Source: Gordionus sp. m RMFG-2023 (Eukaryota > Nematomorpha > Gordioida > Chordodea > Parachordodidae). From it: a stretch of 64,000 nucleotides of DNA. The stretch spans positions 16,926,052 through 16,990,051 of the forward strand of contig NC_088776.1 in assembly GCF_954871325.1 (NCBI RefSeq), given 5' to 3'. The translations under genes were made by a program, and so were the position numbers. The first letter of the stretch is position 1; each line of letters starts with the position of its first letter. A model generated the notes under the pieces. It made no database searches, was not told the DNA's origin, and saw only the letters and a program-made list of their open reading frames with translations. Below are positions 11,733 through 21,354 of this stretch, in pieces.

Positions 11733-12275
11733 GATATGTTCGCGGCCACGACCGCGGGCTGTTCTACCGGGGTATTGGGAGAGGGATCGGCAGAATTCGA
11801 GGGACCGGGATTTTCTGGTAGGTTGACGTTGAGTTTTAGCTTAGTCATCATCGGGTAATTTTAGTAATTTAATTTATTGTTAAAATATCACAATTTACCA
11901 AAGAATAAAACTTTCAGAATTTTATTTCACACAAAAAATATCCAGTAAAATAATTTTAAAAAAAGAATCCCCCAATAAAGGTATTTTTACAACCTTTTAT
12001 AATTTATCAAACAAAGAAAAAAAAATAACATGTTGTTATATAATATCGCGATACAATCATTCTTGAAACTGGTCAGAACCAGTTTCAAATACAATATAAA
12101 AATAAGGCGATACAATCATTCTTGAAACTGGTCAGAACCAGTTTCAAATACAATATAAAAATAAGGTATAATATCAATATAAAAAAAAGGACGATGGGAA
12201 AAACAAAAGAAACAAGTGGAGAAAAACTTAAAGAAATAAGTTATACTGGACAAGAGGGGGGGGAAGGTAGAACAG
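11733..12275 (-). repeat. LTR copy 1 of a retroelement (fossil)
   Basis: A 543-bp unit with TG...CA ends. It is directly followed, one base later, by a second copy. It includes a GC-rich palindrome (CGCGGCCACGACCGCG), a duplicated tract at 12,047-12,165, and a poly-G patch. Judged from the purine-rich tract beside copy 2, the parent element reads on the minus strand. Confidence 0.7.
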
Positions 12276-12543
12276 TGATATGTTCGCGGCCACGACCGCG
12301 GGCTGTTCTCCCGGAGGATAGGGAGAGGGATCGGTAGAATTCGAGGGACCGGGATTTTCTGGTAGGTTGACGTTGAGTTTTAACTTAGTCATCATCGGGT
12401 AATTTTAGTAATTTAATTTATTGTTAAAATATCACAATTTACCAAAGAATAAAACTTTAAGAATTTTATACACAAAAAATATTCCGTAAAATCATTAAAA
12501 AAAAGAATCCCGCAAATAAAAGTATTTTTGCAACCTTTTATAA

Positions 12544-13240
12544 GGTAAATTATTTTAAAAAAAACAAACATTTAAAATAAAATAACATTATGTTTTTTTA
12601 TTTTTGCACAACCCTCAAAAAATAAATGACAATCAAATATATAATATATAACAAAACAGATTTAAAAAATACATACGGTAATTTTTTTGCATTTACAATT
12701 TTTATATAACTTAATTTTTTTTATAAAATAGAGTTTAATATTTTTTTCAAATGTTTAATATACGACAAATTTTATCTAGTAATACAAATTCATTTACATT
12801 AAATCCTGATCCTGTTTTATCTAATTCAAATTCAATACCTAATATTACAAATAATTTCCATATGATCAATTCTTCCTCTGTAAGTGGTGATTCTATTACT
12901 GATCCAACATCGGCTATTCCAAGAAGAAAATATACTTTTGATTTTTCAAATTATTATAATAAAATGCATCAATTTTTGGAGATTGGTTATCGAGGACAAC
13001 CAATATTTTATAAAAATATAATTTATATTGAAATATATTTTAAAGGAATTTAGAAAAAGGAGAATATATATATAAAGAAAAAATGAAAAATAAAATATCC
13101 AATTTTTAATGTATTTTTTAAATCTGTTTTGTTATATATTATATATTTGATTGTCATTTATTTTTTGAGGGTAGTGCAAAAATAAAAAAACATATTGTTA
13201 TTTTATTTTAATTGTTTGTTTTTTTTTAATAATTTACCCT
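12544..13240. mobile_element. small TIR element inserted in an LTR
   Basis: About 700 bp with inverted ends of roughly 40 bp (GGTAAATTATTTTAAAA at left; TTTTTAATAATTTACCC at right) and an extended subterminal inverted repeat including GGGTAGTGCAAAAA. The interrupted LTR sequence shows a short TATAA-like duplication, unlike the 8-bp duplications of the hATs, so another superfamily is likely. It carries one 100-residue open frame. Confidence 0.7.
12751..13053 (+). CDS. unrecognised 100-residue open frame in a small TIR element
   Basis: The frame starts at ATG and runs to a stop entirely inside the small TIR element, between its inverted ends. The first 50 residues are rich in Asn, Ser and Pro. 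Then come PRRKYTFDFSNYYNKMHQF and an aromatic-rich C-terminus. I recognise no domain, signal peptide or membrane segment. Codon use is AT-rich like the surroundings. It could be a truncated transposase N-terminus or a chance frame. The start was chosen as the first ATG after an A/T-rich leader. Confidence 0.3.
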   Translation: MFNIRQILSSNTNSFTLNPDPVLSNSNSIPNITNNFHMINSSSVSGDSITDPTSAIPRRKYTFDFSNYYNKMHQFLEIGYRGQPIFYKNIIYIEIYFKGI

Positions 13241-13481
13241 ATATAATTTATAAAACAAAGAAAAAAAAATAACATGTTGTTATATAATATCGCGATACAA
13301 TCATTCTTGAAACTGGTCAGAACCAGTTTCAAATACAATATAAAAATAAGGTATAATATCAATATATAAAAAAAAGGACGATGTGAAAACAAAAGAAACA
13401 AGTGGAGAAAAACTTAAAGAAAAGAAATAAGTTATACGGGACAAGAGGGGGGGAGGTAGAACATAACACTCCTCCCCTCTT

Positions 13482-15252
13482 AAATACGGCTACCCGGCCG
13501 TCGGCGCCGATTTCATTCTTAATTCCTACAAAAATAAACCAAGACGGCATTCGCCGCACCGCTGGTTTAGAGCGGATTTAATAACGAAGGTAGATTCTAC
13601 CTTAAGTCAATAAAATAAATAAAACAGCATTCGCCGCACCGCTGGCTTAGAGCGGATTTAATAACGAAGGTAGATCCGATCCTACCTTAAGTCAATAAAA
13701 TAAATAAAAATGCATTCGCCGCACCGCTGGTTTAGAGCGGATTTAATTACGACTAAATTTTGAAAATACGTGGAGGACATATAAAAAAAAAGGAATCTGT
13801 AACAGGTGGATGACCACACAAAAAAAATCAATATATATAAAATCAAAATACAATGTTTTAAAAAAAAGGTGTTTTTTTTTGTGGAAATACGGCATTCTCC
13901 TCCCCGCTTAAATTGGGCTACCCCGGGGTGGTAGGTCCAAGAGATCTTGTGGGTTATTTGAAATTTGTTGAGTCTGTTTGTACGTAGTCGTTTTGTTATT
14001 TTGGTTAAGTGCTTCGGCCATTTCCCAGGTTTGCGCAATTTTTAACTTCCCTTTAAACGTTATATTATCGGACGTGATTAAGTGACCTCTTATTCCGGAG
14101 GATTGTATCCCTGCTCCGAATTGGGAGGAGAGGAAAAGGTCCCAGCTGGGGCCTAGATCACACTGTGAGGCCAAAGCTATCAAAGCTTCCGCATATTCAG
14201 TAATCGTTTCGCCATCTTGCTGGATGCGTTGACGAAGCTTGTTGATTGATAGACCTTTGTTGTTATTATTGTTTCCCAAAAGGAAGAACTAATAGATCAT
14301 TACCTCGAACGTTTTATGCTTATCCACCGACATCAACCTGAGGCAAATTTACTATCCTTATTCTTATCATCGTGCGGTCACAGCCTATATACAAAATTAA
14401 AGTTAGCCTTTGCACCAAGGCCTATGTTGGAACTGTCAATAGAGGACGTAAAAACGATTTTGGGAAACAATAATAACAACAAAGGTCTATCAATCAACAA
14501 GCTTCGTCAACGCATCCAGCAAGATGGCGAAACGATTACTGAATATGCGGAAGCTTTGATAGCTTTGGCCTCACAGTGCGATCTAGGCCCCAGCTGGGAC
14601 CTTTTCCTGTCCTCCCAATTCGGAGCGGGGATATAATCCTCCGGAATAAGAGGTCACTTAATCACGTCCGATAATATAACGTTTAAAGGGAAGTTAAAAA
14701 TTGCGCAAACCTGGGAAATGGCCGAAGCACTTAACCAAAATAACAAAACGACTACGTACAAACAGACTCAACAAATTTCAAATAACCCACAAGATCTCTT
14801 GGACCTACCACCCCGGGGTAGCCCAATTTAAGCGGGAAGGAGAATGCCGTATTTCCACAAAAAAACACCTTTTTTTAAAAAAACATTGTATTTTGATTAT
14901 ATATATATTGATTTTTTTTGTGTGGTCATCCACCTGTTACAAATCCCCTTTTTTTTATATGTCCTCCACGTTTTTTCAAAATTTAGTTGTAATTAAATCG
15001 GCTCTAAACCAGTGGTGCGGCGAATGCCGTTTTATTTATTTTATTGACTTAAGGTAAGATCTACCTTCGTTATTAAATCCGCTCTAAGCCAGCGGTGCGG
15101 CGAATGCCGTTTTATTTATTTTATTGACTTAAGGTAGGATCTACCTTCGTTATTAAATCCGCTCTAAACCAGCGGTGCGGCGAATGCCGTCTTGGTTTAT
15201 TTTTGTAGGAATTAAGAATGAAATCGGCGCCGACGGCTAGGGTAGCCGTATT
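13482..15252. mobile_element. palindromic Ty3/gypsy-like retroelement fossil with mirrored gag
   Basis: Two arms of about 795 bp (13,482-14,278 and 14,462-15,252) are close inverted copies around a roughly 180-bp centre. Each arm carries part of a gag-like frame containing QQDGETITEYAEALIALASQ and SQFGAGI, typical of gypsy-type capsid regions. The centre adds HRHQPEANLLSLFLSSCG. Outward from gag, each arm has a purine-rich tract and three direct units of about 80 bp (GCGGCGAATGCCGT ... TTATTGACTTAAGGTAG), then GGCGCCGACGG. The left arm adjoins the LTR pair at 11,733-13,466. It is broken, with no pol genes, and the similar arms imply a young rearrangement. Confidence 0.8.
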
Positions 15253-15665
15253 ACCCAATACTCTATTATTTACAATACATTGGTGGTTACAACAATATCT
15301 ACTGGTTGTAGCGATAACAATGATAATGATAACGATATTGATGATCTGGAAATTTCACTATTAGATAGAGAAAAAAAAATTAAATTATCATCTGATAGAA
15401 AGGAGCAAAAAATATCCATTGTATCTTTAATAGAAAAGTTCTCGGAAGTTATGAGAATAAATAGAGATGCAAACATTTTAAAATACTGGGAGGAAAATTC
15501 TTCAATATATCCAGAATTATATACCTTTTCTAGAATCGTCATGGCTGTACCGGCGACACAAGTACAATAATTTATGTATTATATAAATGACTATCTATTT
15601 TAGGTAAGCGTAGAACGTGGATTTTCATCGTTGACTAATTTACGTGGAAATCTGAAGAATGATAT

Positions 15666-18204
15666 TGTTGTAAATGTTAGATTTAATTTGCATAAAGAAT
15701 TCTTTTGGATTTTGTTGTACTTTATATTTAATTTGCATAAAGAATTCTTTTGGATTTATTATTATAACGCGTGATAAAAATATTATACTTGAATAGTTAT
15801 GAATATTAGTTATAAGAAGATTGAAAAGAGTATAAAAAGGCCAATTTTTACCATACAAATCATCTTTCATAATTTTAATTTTTTTATATTATTTTAATTT
15901 CTTATTTTAATTTCTTATTTTAAATTCTTATTTTAATTTCTTATTTTAATTATGATTATGAAATTAGTATTTATATTAATTAATAAAGTATTAGTAGTTT
16001 ATTTATACTATTTATCTTATGCTCTAAATTCTCTCAACCCCTACATTTGTGGACCGAAACATTATGTTCTATGGACATATTCAGTCTCCATAACATACTA
16101 AAATGTTACATTGGTGTTGGAGAGCGGAGGAGACAGGACCATTACAACAATTCAGTCTAATTAACTCTGAAAAGAGATTCTAAATAAAGGGGGAAGGGGA
16201 TGTATGAAATGACTATCGACACTAAGACAAAGAATGAGAGCAATAAAACAATGGTATCAATATTAATGGTCGTATTCCGGAAAAGAATAAAATTAGTTGT
16301 TTAGCTAAAAAGAATGCGTCACAAGAGATCGTTATACGTACAAGTGATCGATGTAGCTAAAAAAAATTCGTTATAAATTTTTATTAAAGATATACGTTTA
16401 ACTGTTATTTAAGTTGATAATATTTAGCAAAATATCAGGTTGTTGATTAACCAAAAAATCTTCATAAAGAGAAACGGCTTTCGTCATTATAAAATTTATG
16501 CCGCAATCGAGCTCAATTAGAGATCGGATTTTTATTTTTTTGAATCATAAATAAGATTTGAGATCAATTATGCAACATTATTCTAATAATAACAGAAAGA
16601 AAAACATGCTTTAGAAATATACATATCAGTTTTCAACAACGGTTGTGTGAAAATTTATAATGTTTAGATTTCATAAGTTCTTCAAAGACGTGGGGTGAAA
16701 ACCATAGTGATTAGAGTTAATAGGTTGTTCATAAACGTGAGTATGAAAACTTTTATGATTAAATGTCATTGATTTCTCGACAACGTATGTATGAAAAGAG
16801 ATTTATATATTTCAGCAGTTTTTTTTAAAGACTTGAGTAAAAGAAAGATTTTGATATATATTGTAGAATAGGATTTTTAGATATAAATTTAGTATAGACA
16901 TGGCTGAAAAGAAGATGAGGATCAATAGCTAAAGGATGAGTACAAGTATATTTTTCAATGAAAATATGGGTCTAGGCTTCATTAAGGGGAAAGGGGTGAT
17001 AGAATTTGATATATTTTTATAATTTATTATATATATTTTTGTTACGTATTATAAATGTAAGATTTAGTATAATTTACGCCATTTATTAAAGGCAGAATTA
17101 GATTAGAGGAGATAAATGTAGACATTAGGATGAAGTTGGTATATTTATATATTTTATTAGTATAATTGTATTAGGTAGTTTATATTTGAGAATAAATATA
17201 AAAAGTGATAAAATATTTCAGAAGTTATTTAAATAGATTATTTTAGGTAGAAGTAGATTAGATGTGATTACCCGATATCTCAGCAAGGGCAAACGGTCGT
17301 AGAAGACCCGGAAGTCTAAAAGATATAAACGATTACAAGAATTAGAGGCAACAACCAATCGATTACAAGAGAATGATAGGAAACAAGCTACGATAAATTG
17401 TAAAAAAGATTAACACAGACTAGCAAAAAACAAGAGAGGAAAAGAAACTGGATGTCATCAATAATCGTTCATCAATCGTGGATAGTGGAAAACAGGCGTG
17501 TATCAAGTTCGTCAGTGGCCTACAGAGATAAAAAGCTGATCGTTTCACAGGGTGACAAGCGACAGAAGATAGAATCCAAAAATTTCAAGCGACAATCGGA
17601 TACAAACGGTCGTTCGAAACTAAGAATACTAGACAAGAGTCAGCCTTCGTTAGAACTTAGAAGACAGCAAAGATTAAGAAGAATAAGTCGAGATCGAAAG
17701 AAGATAGATCATTCGCAGAATGTTGGGTCTAATTTAAGTAGGGAGGTGTTGTAAATGTTAGATTTAATTTGCATAAAGAATTCTTTTGGATTTTGTTGTA
17801 CTTTATATTTAATTTGCATAAAGAATTCTTTTGGATTTATTATTATAACGCGTGATAAAAATATTATATTTGAATAGTTATGAATATTAGTTATAAGAAG
17901 ATTGAAAAGAGTATAAAAAGGCCAATTTTTACCATACAAATCATCTTTCATAATTATCAACTTTTTTGTATTTTATTTTTTATTTTTATTTTTATTAATC
18001 TTTTTTATTATTTTTACTTTTATAATTTTGTTAATTTGATAATGTTATAATTTTGAATAAAGGATGAAATTGATTTCATGATTTCGTCATTCCTAATTAT
18101 TATAATTTCTTTTTATATATGCCTTACTTTCAACATTCCTAATTATTATTATTTCAATTATATTTAGGTTTTGATTCACAATGATAAATCTCATCATTGT
18201 GACA
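15666..18204 (+). mobile_element. short LTR-bounded element (TRIM/LARD-like) fossil
   Basis: It begins TGTTGTAAATG and ends GTGACA, between 5-bp duplications GATAT (15,661-15,665 and 18,205-18,209), inside the hAT transposase frame. A direct repeat of about 200 bp (15,668-15,870 and 17,750-17,955) contains a smaller internal duplication (TTTAATTTGCATAAAGAATT twice). A candidate primer-binding site follows ATGTTACA near 16,111, and a purine-rich tract precedes the right copy. No gag or pol was recognised. A basic, Arg/Lys-rich open frame (17,452-17,754) lies next to the right repeat and has no known family. Confidence 0.65.
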
Positions 18205-18460
18205 GATATTTTAGAAGATATCATGATTGTGCGATTGAATAAAATATTTAAAATATAAATTATCTCATTTCGAATTATAAATGTGTATATATTGAAATAT
18301 AATAAAAAATGAATGAAAAAAAGTCTTATTTTGAGTCATTATTTTTATGTTTCCTCTGAACCCGGACCCGAACCCTGGCCCCGGGTCCTTTTTAAATTTA
18401 TTACCGGACCCAAACCCGGACCCTTTTTTTTGTCGAAGGGTTCACATCCCTGGGTAATGG

Positions 18461-21350
18461 AATAGAATACATGTTAAAGTAGGTCGAAATGAAAAAATAG
18501 GTCTGACTAAGTAGGGAAAAAAAGATCAAGAAAAATTTTTGAATTTCAAAAATAAAATTTATTTTTTAATAATTCAAAACAAACCATATTCAAAAACAAA
18601 ATTATTTTAAAATATAAAACCAAAAATAAAACCTGTTTGTTTAACCAATCCTATGATATTAATTAAATTTTTTAATCATCTTAAAAACTTATAAACTTAG
18701 GCTATATTATATATATTTTCTTTACTCACTAAAAATTTGCATTTCCTTATTCTATTGGGTGCTAAAAGTAACAAAGTTGCCAGATCTCCCGATTTACTTT
18801 AGTTTATGCGAAAACATGCCATCTATTAATTTACGCTTTCTCCCAATTTTTAATAATTTATTAAGGTGAATTCCATATCAAATCAACCAAGGTTTCAACC
18901 CGACCCCCTTCATTTCTTAAATTTTGTATACTGGTAGTATATACTATAACTAAGTAAAAATGAAATTTTACCTTCCAACACTGTTTACCCGCTGAGATAT
19001 GGCCTTTTAAAGCGCGGAAAAATGGTACATTTTTGACAAAAGGCACCTCATTTATTTTCAAATATCTCGAGAAATAATTAAGTTAGAAAAATAATTTAAA
19101 TTTTATTTTGTAGCTTAATAAAAGTTCTTTAAAATTACATAAAAATAAATATGATGGACATTTTATTAATATCGAAAACCGAATGTGTAAAACCGGAAAT
19201 GGCCACAAAATTTTTTTTCTTTAGATAGATATCACACTGCTTTATATTTGTACAAAATCCTAGACTGGGATGAACATGGGTTTAGGAGTTATCACTCTTT
19301 ATATTGCTAAAATTGAACAAATTTAACATAAATCATCAAATTTTAATTTAATGAATAGTTATGAAATAATGTTAATTTAAAAATTATGTCTAAATGACAG
19401 GCCCTTACTTTTTTTTTATCTTTATCAAAATTTTTAAATTTAAATGTAAAGTTTGAAATAGATATCATCCACGTCAAATGTGGCTGTTACAGAGGAGAGT
19501 ATTATCTAATGACAACAAAATATTTAAATCTTTAAGTAATGAGTTTTTATAGAAGATTTTAGACTACTTAGTTTAGTTTAATTTTAAAATTTTAAACAAT
19601 TAATTTAAAATATTATTCTTTATTTATTACTAATGGTCACTTTTTATTTAAATATCTGTTACGGAGATTACCGACATAATAAAATATTTAAATCTTTTAA
19701 TGAGAATCGACCAAAAAACGAAATTTTCGGCCGACCATCTCAAAAATGAATGAAACTTGGCATGTTAGTTATTTATTTTGTAAATGTTAATAAAATCAAA
19801 ATTTTAGATTGCTAGCTCAACCAGATCCAAAGATATACGCCTTCAAAGAGAAATTTCTTATTTATTATTAATGTTTTCACTTTTTATTAAATATCTCACT
19901 TGAGTAGAGGATATACTTCAAACATATATCCTACTTTTATGGGAACGATGGGAAATAAATTTATCAAAGCTATCAAGATTAGCATAAAAATATTGGAGAT
20001 TCTAGCAAACAGTGCTTCTTCTTAACGTGAAAGCATTACTGGAACGTTTTTAGTATCAATAAATATTAATTTTATAATATTACATAAATATTTTATTAGA
20101 TCAAATAAATTCCTTGTCCGCAATTTAAATTGAATAATTATTATGTTTAATAAAGTAATTTCCTAAACTATAAACTTTTTTGAAGGGATGTAGCGCTAAA
20201 CTAAATCATTTTTTATTAGACGCTTCAAATTGAAAGAATGAGAGTATTTAAATTTTATATGGGCAGCGTGGGTTAAAATTTTTTTTATAAAAATGGGTGA
20301 GCGGGTAAAATTTTTTAGAATAATGTGAGGGCAGGCGAGTAAAGAATTTTAGACTAAAGGGCGGGCGGGTATATATTTTTAAAAACTATGGGTGGACGGG
20401 TAGGTTAAATTTTCTAAAAAATATTTGCAGCCCTCTAATACAAACATACTTCAAAAACAGCCATTTATGTGATGATAATACTGCAGCAACCGAAACGACA
20501 TTCATCTATTACATGATAAAACATTCACTTATTTATCTATCTATATATTGCATGATTTGAAGGAAAATCATCCAATTTCTTTATTAATGAATGCATCAAA
20601 TGGAAATACTAAAACATTCCAAATAAAACTGTGCTATTTTAATAAAAACGCGTTTCAAGTAAACTTCTAAAAAAAATTTCATCCAACTTGGAGAAATAGA
20701 AGGATATTGCATATGTTTGTGCAGAGCCTTGAAAATTCTAACCTTTAACTATCAAATGTAACAGTTTTTTGTGCCGATAACGTAAGTGTGAATTTTGAAA
20801 AAAAGGCAAAGTGTAATTGCTAAATTATTAGTTTTAATAAATACATTATCCCCATTGGTTGCTTGTGAAATAACACAATACAGGAAGAAAGGTTTCATTA
20901 TCAGCTAGAAATAATTACTACAAAATGTTATGCCGAATTTAAAAGATCCTCAAACAGGGTGTCTGTTTAAAAAAATATTATGGACTCTCAAGATATCTAA
21001 TGGTCCAAACTTCTACGAATTGCTCAAACAAAATGGCTATCATTAATAGCGGCTCTCTAAAGACTATAAAAATAATTAAGGTATTATATCTTATTATCTC
21101 AAAAAAATTTATTTTCAAATTATTTTTTGAAAATATATTGGCCAAGGCTTATTTAATATAGGGACGACCTTAAACACTGGTTAAAAATTGCAATCCGAAA
21201 CAATTGCAGTGGAGACTTTTTCAAAATAAATTAGTTAAAACTTTATAAGCCCAAGTAGCTTTTATGTTGATTGTTAAACAAATTCTTATAAATGTGTTGA
21301 TCATGATAAAATAACATCATTTCAGAATGAAACTAATAAATTCGGTTCCA
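18461..21350. other. intergenic repeats, no gene
   Basis: No coding family recognised. The tract at 18,860-19,070 (AAGGTTTCAACCCGACCCCC) and those at 19,190-19,480 and 19,720-19,860 look like old dispersed repeats. A short GC-rich array lies at 20,255-20,400. The rest is AT-rich. Confidence 0.4.
20255..20435. repeat. GGGCGGGCGGGTA / poly-T minisatellite
   Basis: Four to five diverged units alternate a G-rich block (GGGCGGGCGGGTA, GGGTGAGCGGGTA) with an A/T run, ending TTTGCAGCCCTC. The pattern resembles the GC-block tails of the 8,250-9,090 and 23,914-24,138 elements and probably marks the end of an unnamed TIR element. Confidence 0.6.
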
Positions 21351-21354
21351 TGTC

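Larger units (their letters stand above)
12277..13466 (-). repeat. LTR copy 2, carrying an inserted small TIR element (fossil)
   Basis: A second copy of the same unit, head-to-tail with copy 1. It is enlarged by a roughly 700-bp insertion at 12,544-13,240. A purine-rich tract (minus strand, about 13,470-13,482) borders it, as expected of a 3' LTR. The head-to-tail pairing resembles a two-LTR junction. The copies are clearly similar but not identical, implying moderate age. Confidence 0.68.
11297..18258 (+). pseudogene. hAT transposase, interrupted (middle and C-terminal parts)
   Basis: Part 1 (11,297-11,734) contains CTTRWSSMCMMLERLLSLKD, the conserved TRW region, and YLDPRYQVLL, a motif of the region before the dimerisation domain. 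Part 2 (15,280-15,660) contains ILKYWEENSSIYPELY and VPATQV, then after a gap SVERGFSSLTNLRGNLKND, the dimerisation domain. A short tract between VPATQV and SVERGF with GT at about 15,567 and AG at about 15,603 could be an intron. Part 3 (18,205-18,258) continues DILEDIMIVRLNKIF to a stop and joins Part 2 across the 5-bp duplication of a retroelement. No BED finger or N-terminal part is seen. It is a dead DNA-transposon gene. Confidence 0.85.
10911..18452 (+). mobile_element. large hAT transposon with CAGGGATGTGAAC ends, invaded by retroelements
   Basis: The TIR CAGGGATGTGAAC at 10,911 matches GTTCACATCCCTG ending at 18,452. Subterminal regions share GAACCCGGACCC-type repeats. The flanks are GGTAAAGG (10,903-10,910) and GGTAATGG (18,453-18,460), an 8-bp duplication with one mismatch. 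Inside are pieces of a hAT transposase on the plus strand, separated by LTR-type insertions (11,733-15,252 and 15,666-18,204). Without those insertions the hAT itself would be about 1.5 kb. The N-terminal third of the transposase is missing, so it is non-autonomous. Confidence 0.9.

Noticed and set aside
13682-14038. Open frames of 118 residues in both palindrome arms as genes
   Set aside because: They run across the boundary between gag-like sequence and subrepeats in the wrong frame, and reflect the inverted repeat rather than a separate gene.
16990-17250. A second LTR start after AAGGGGAAAGGGG
   Set aside because: The tract looks like a purine-rich priming site, but the following sequence has no matching partner, so I could not support a terminal repeat here.
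20180-20430. A delimited hAT from AGGGATGTAG to TTGCAGCCCT
   Set aside because: The ends are roughly inverted, but no 8-bp duplication was found and the left end is doubtful.
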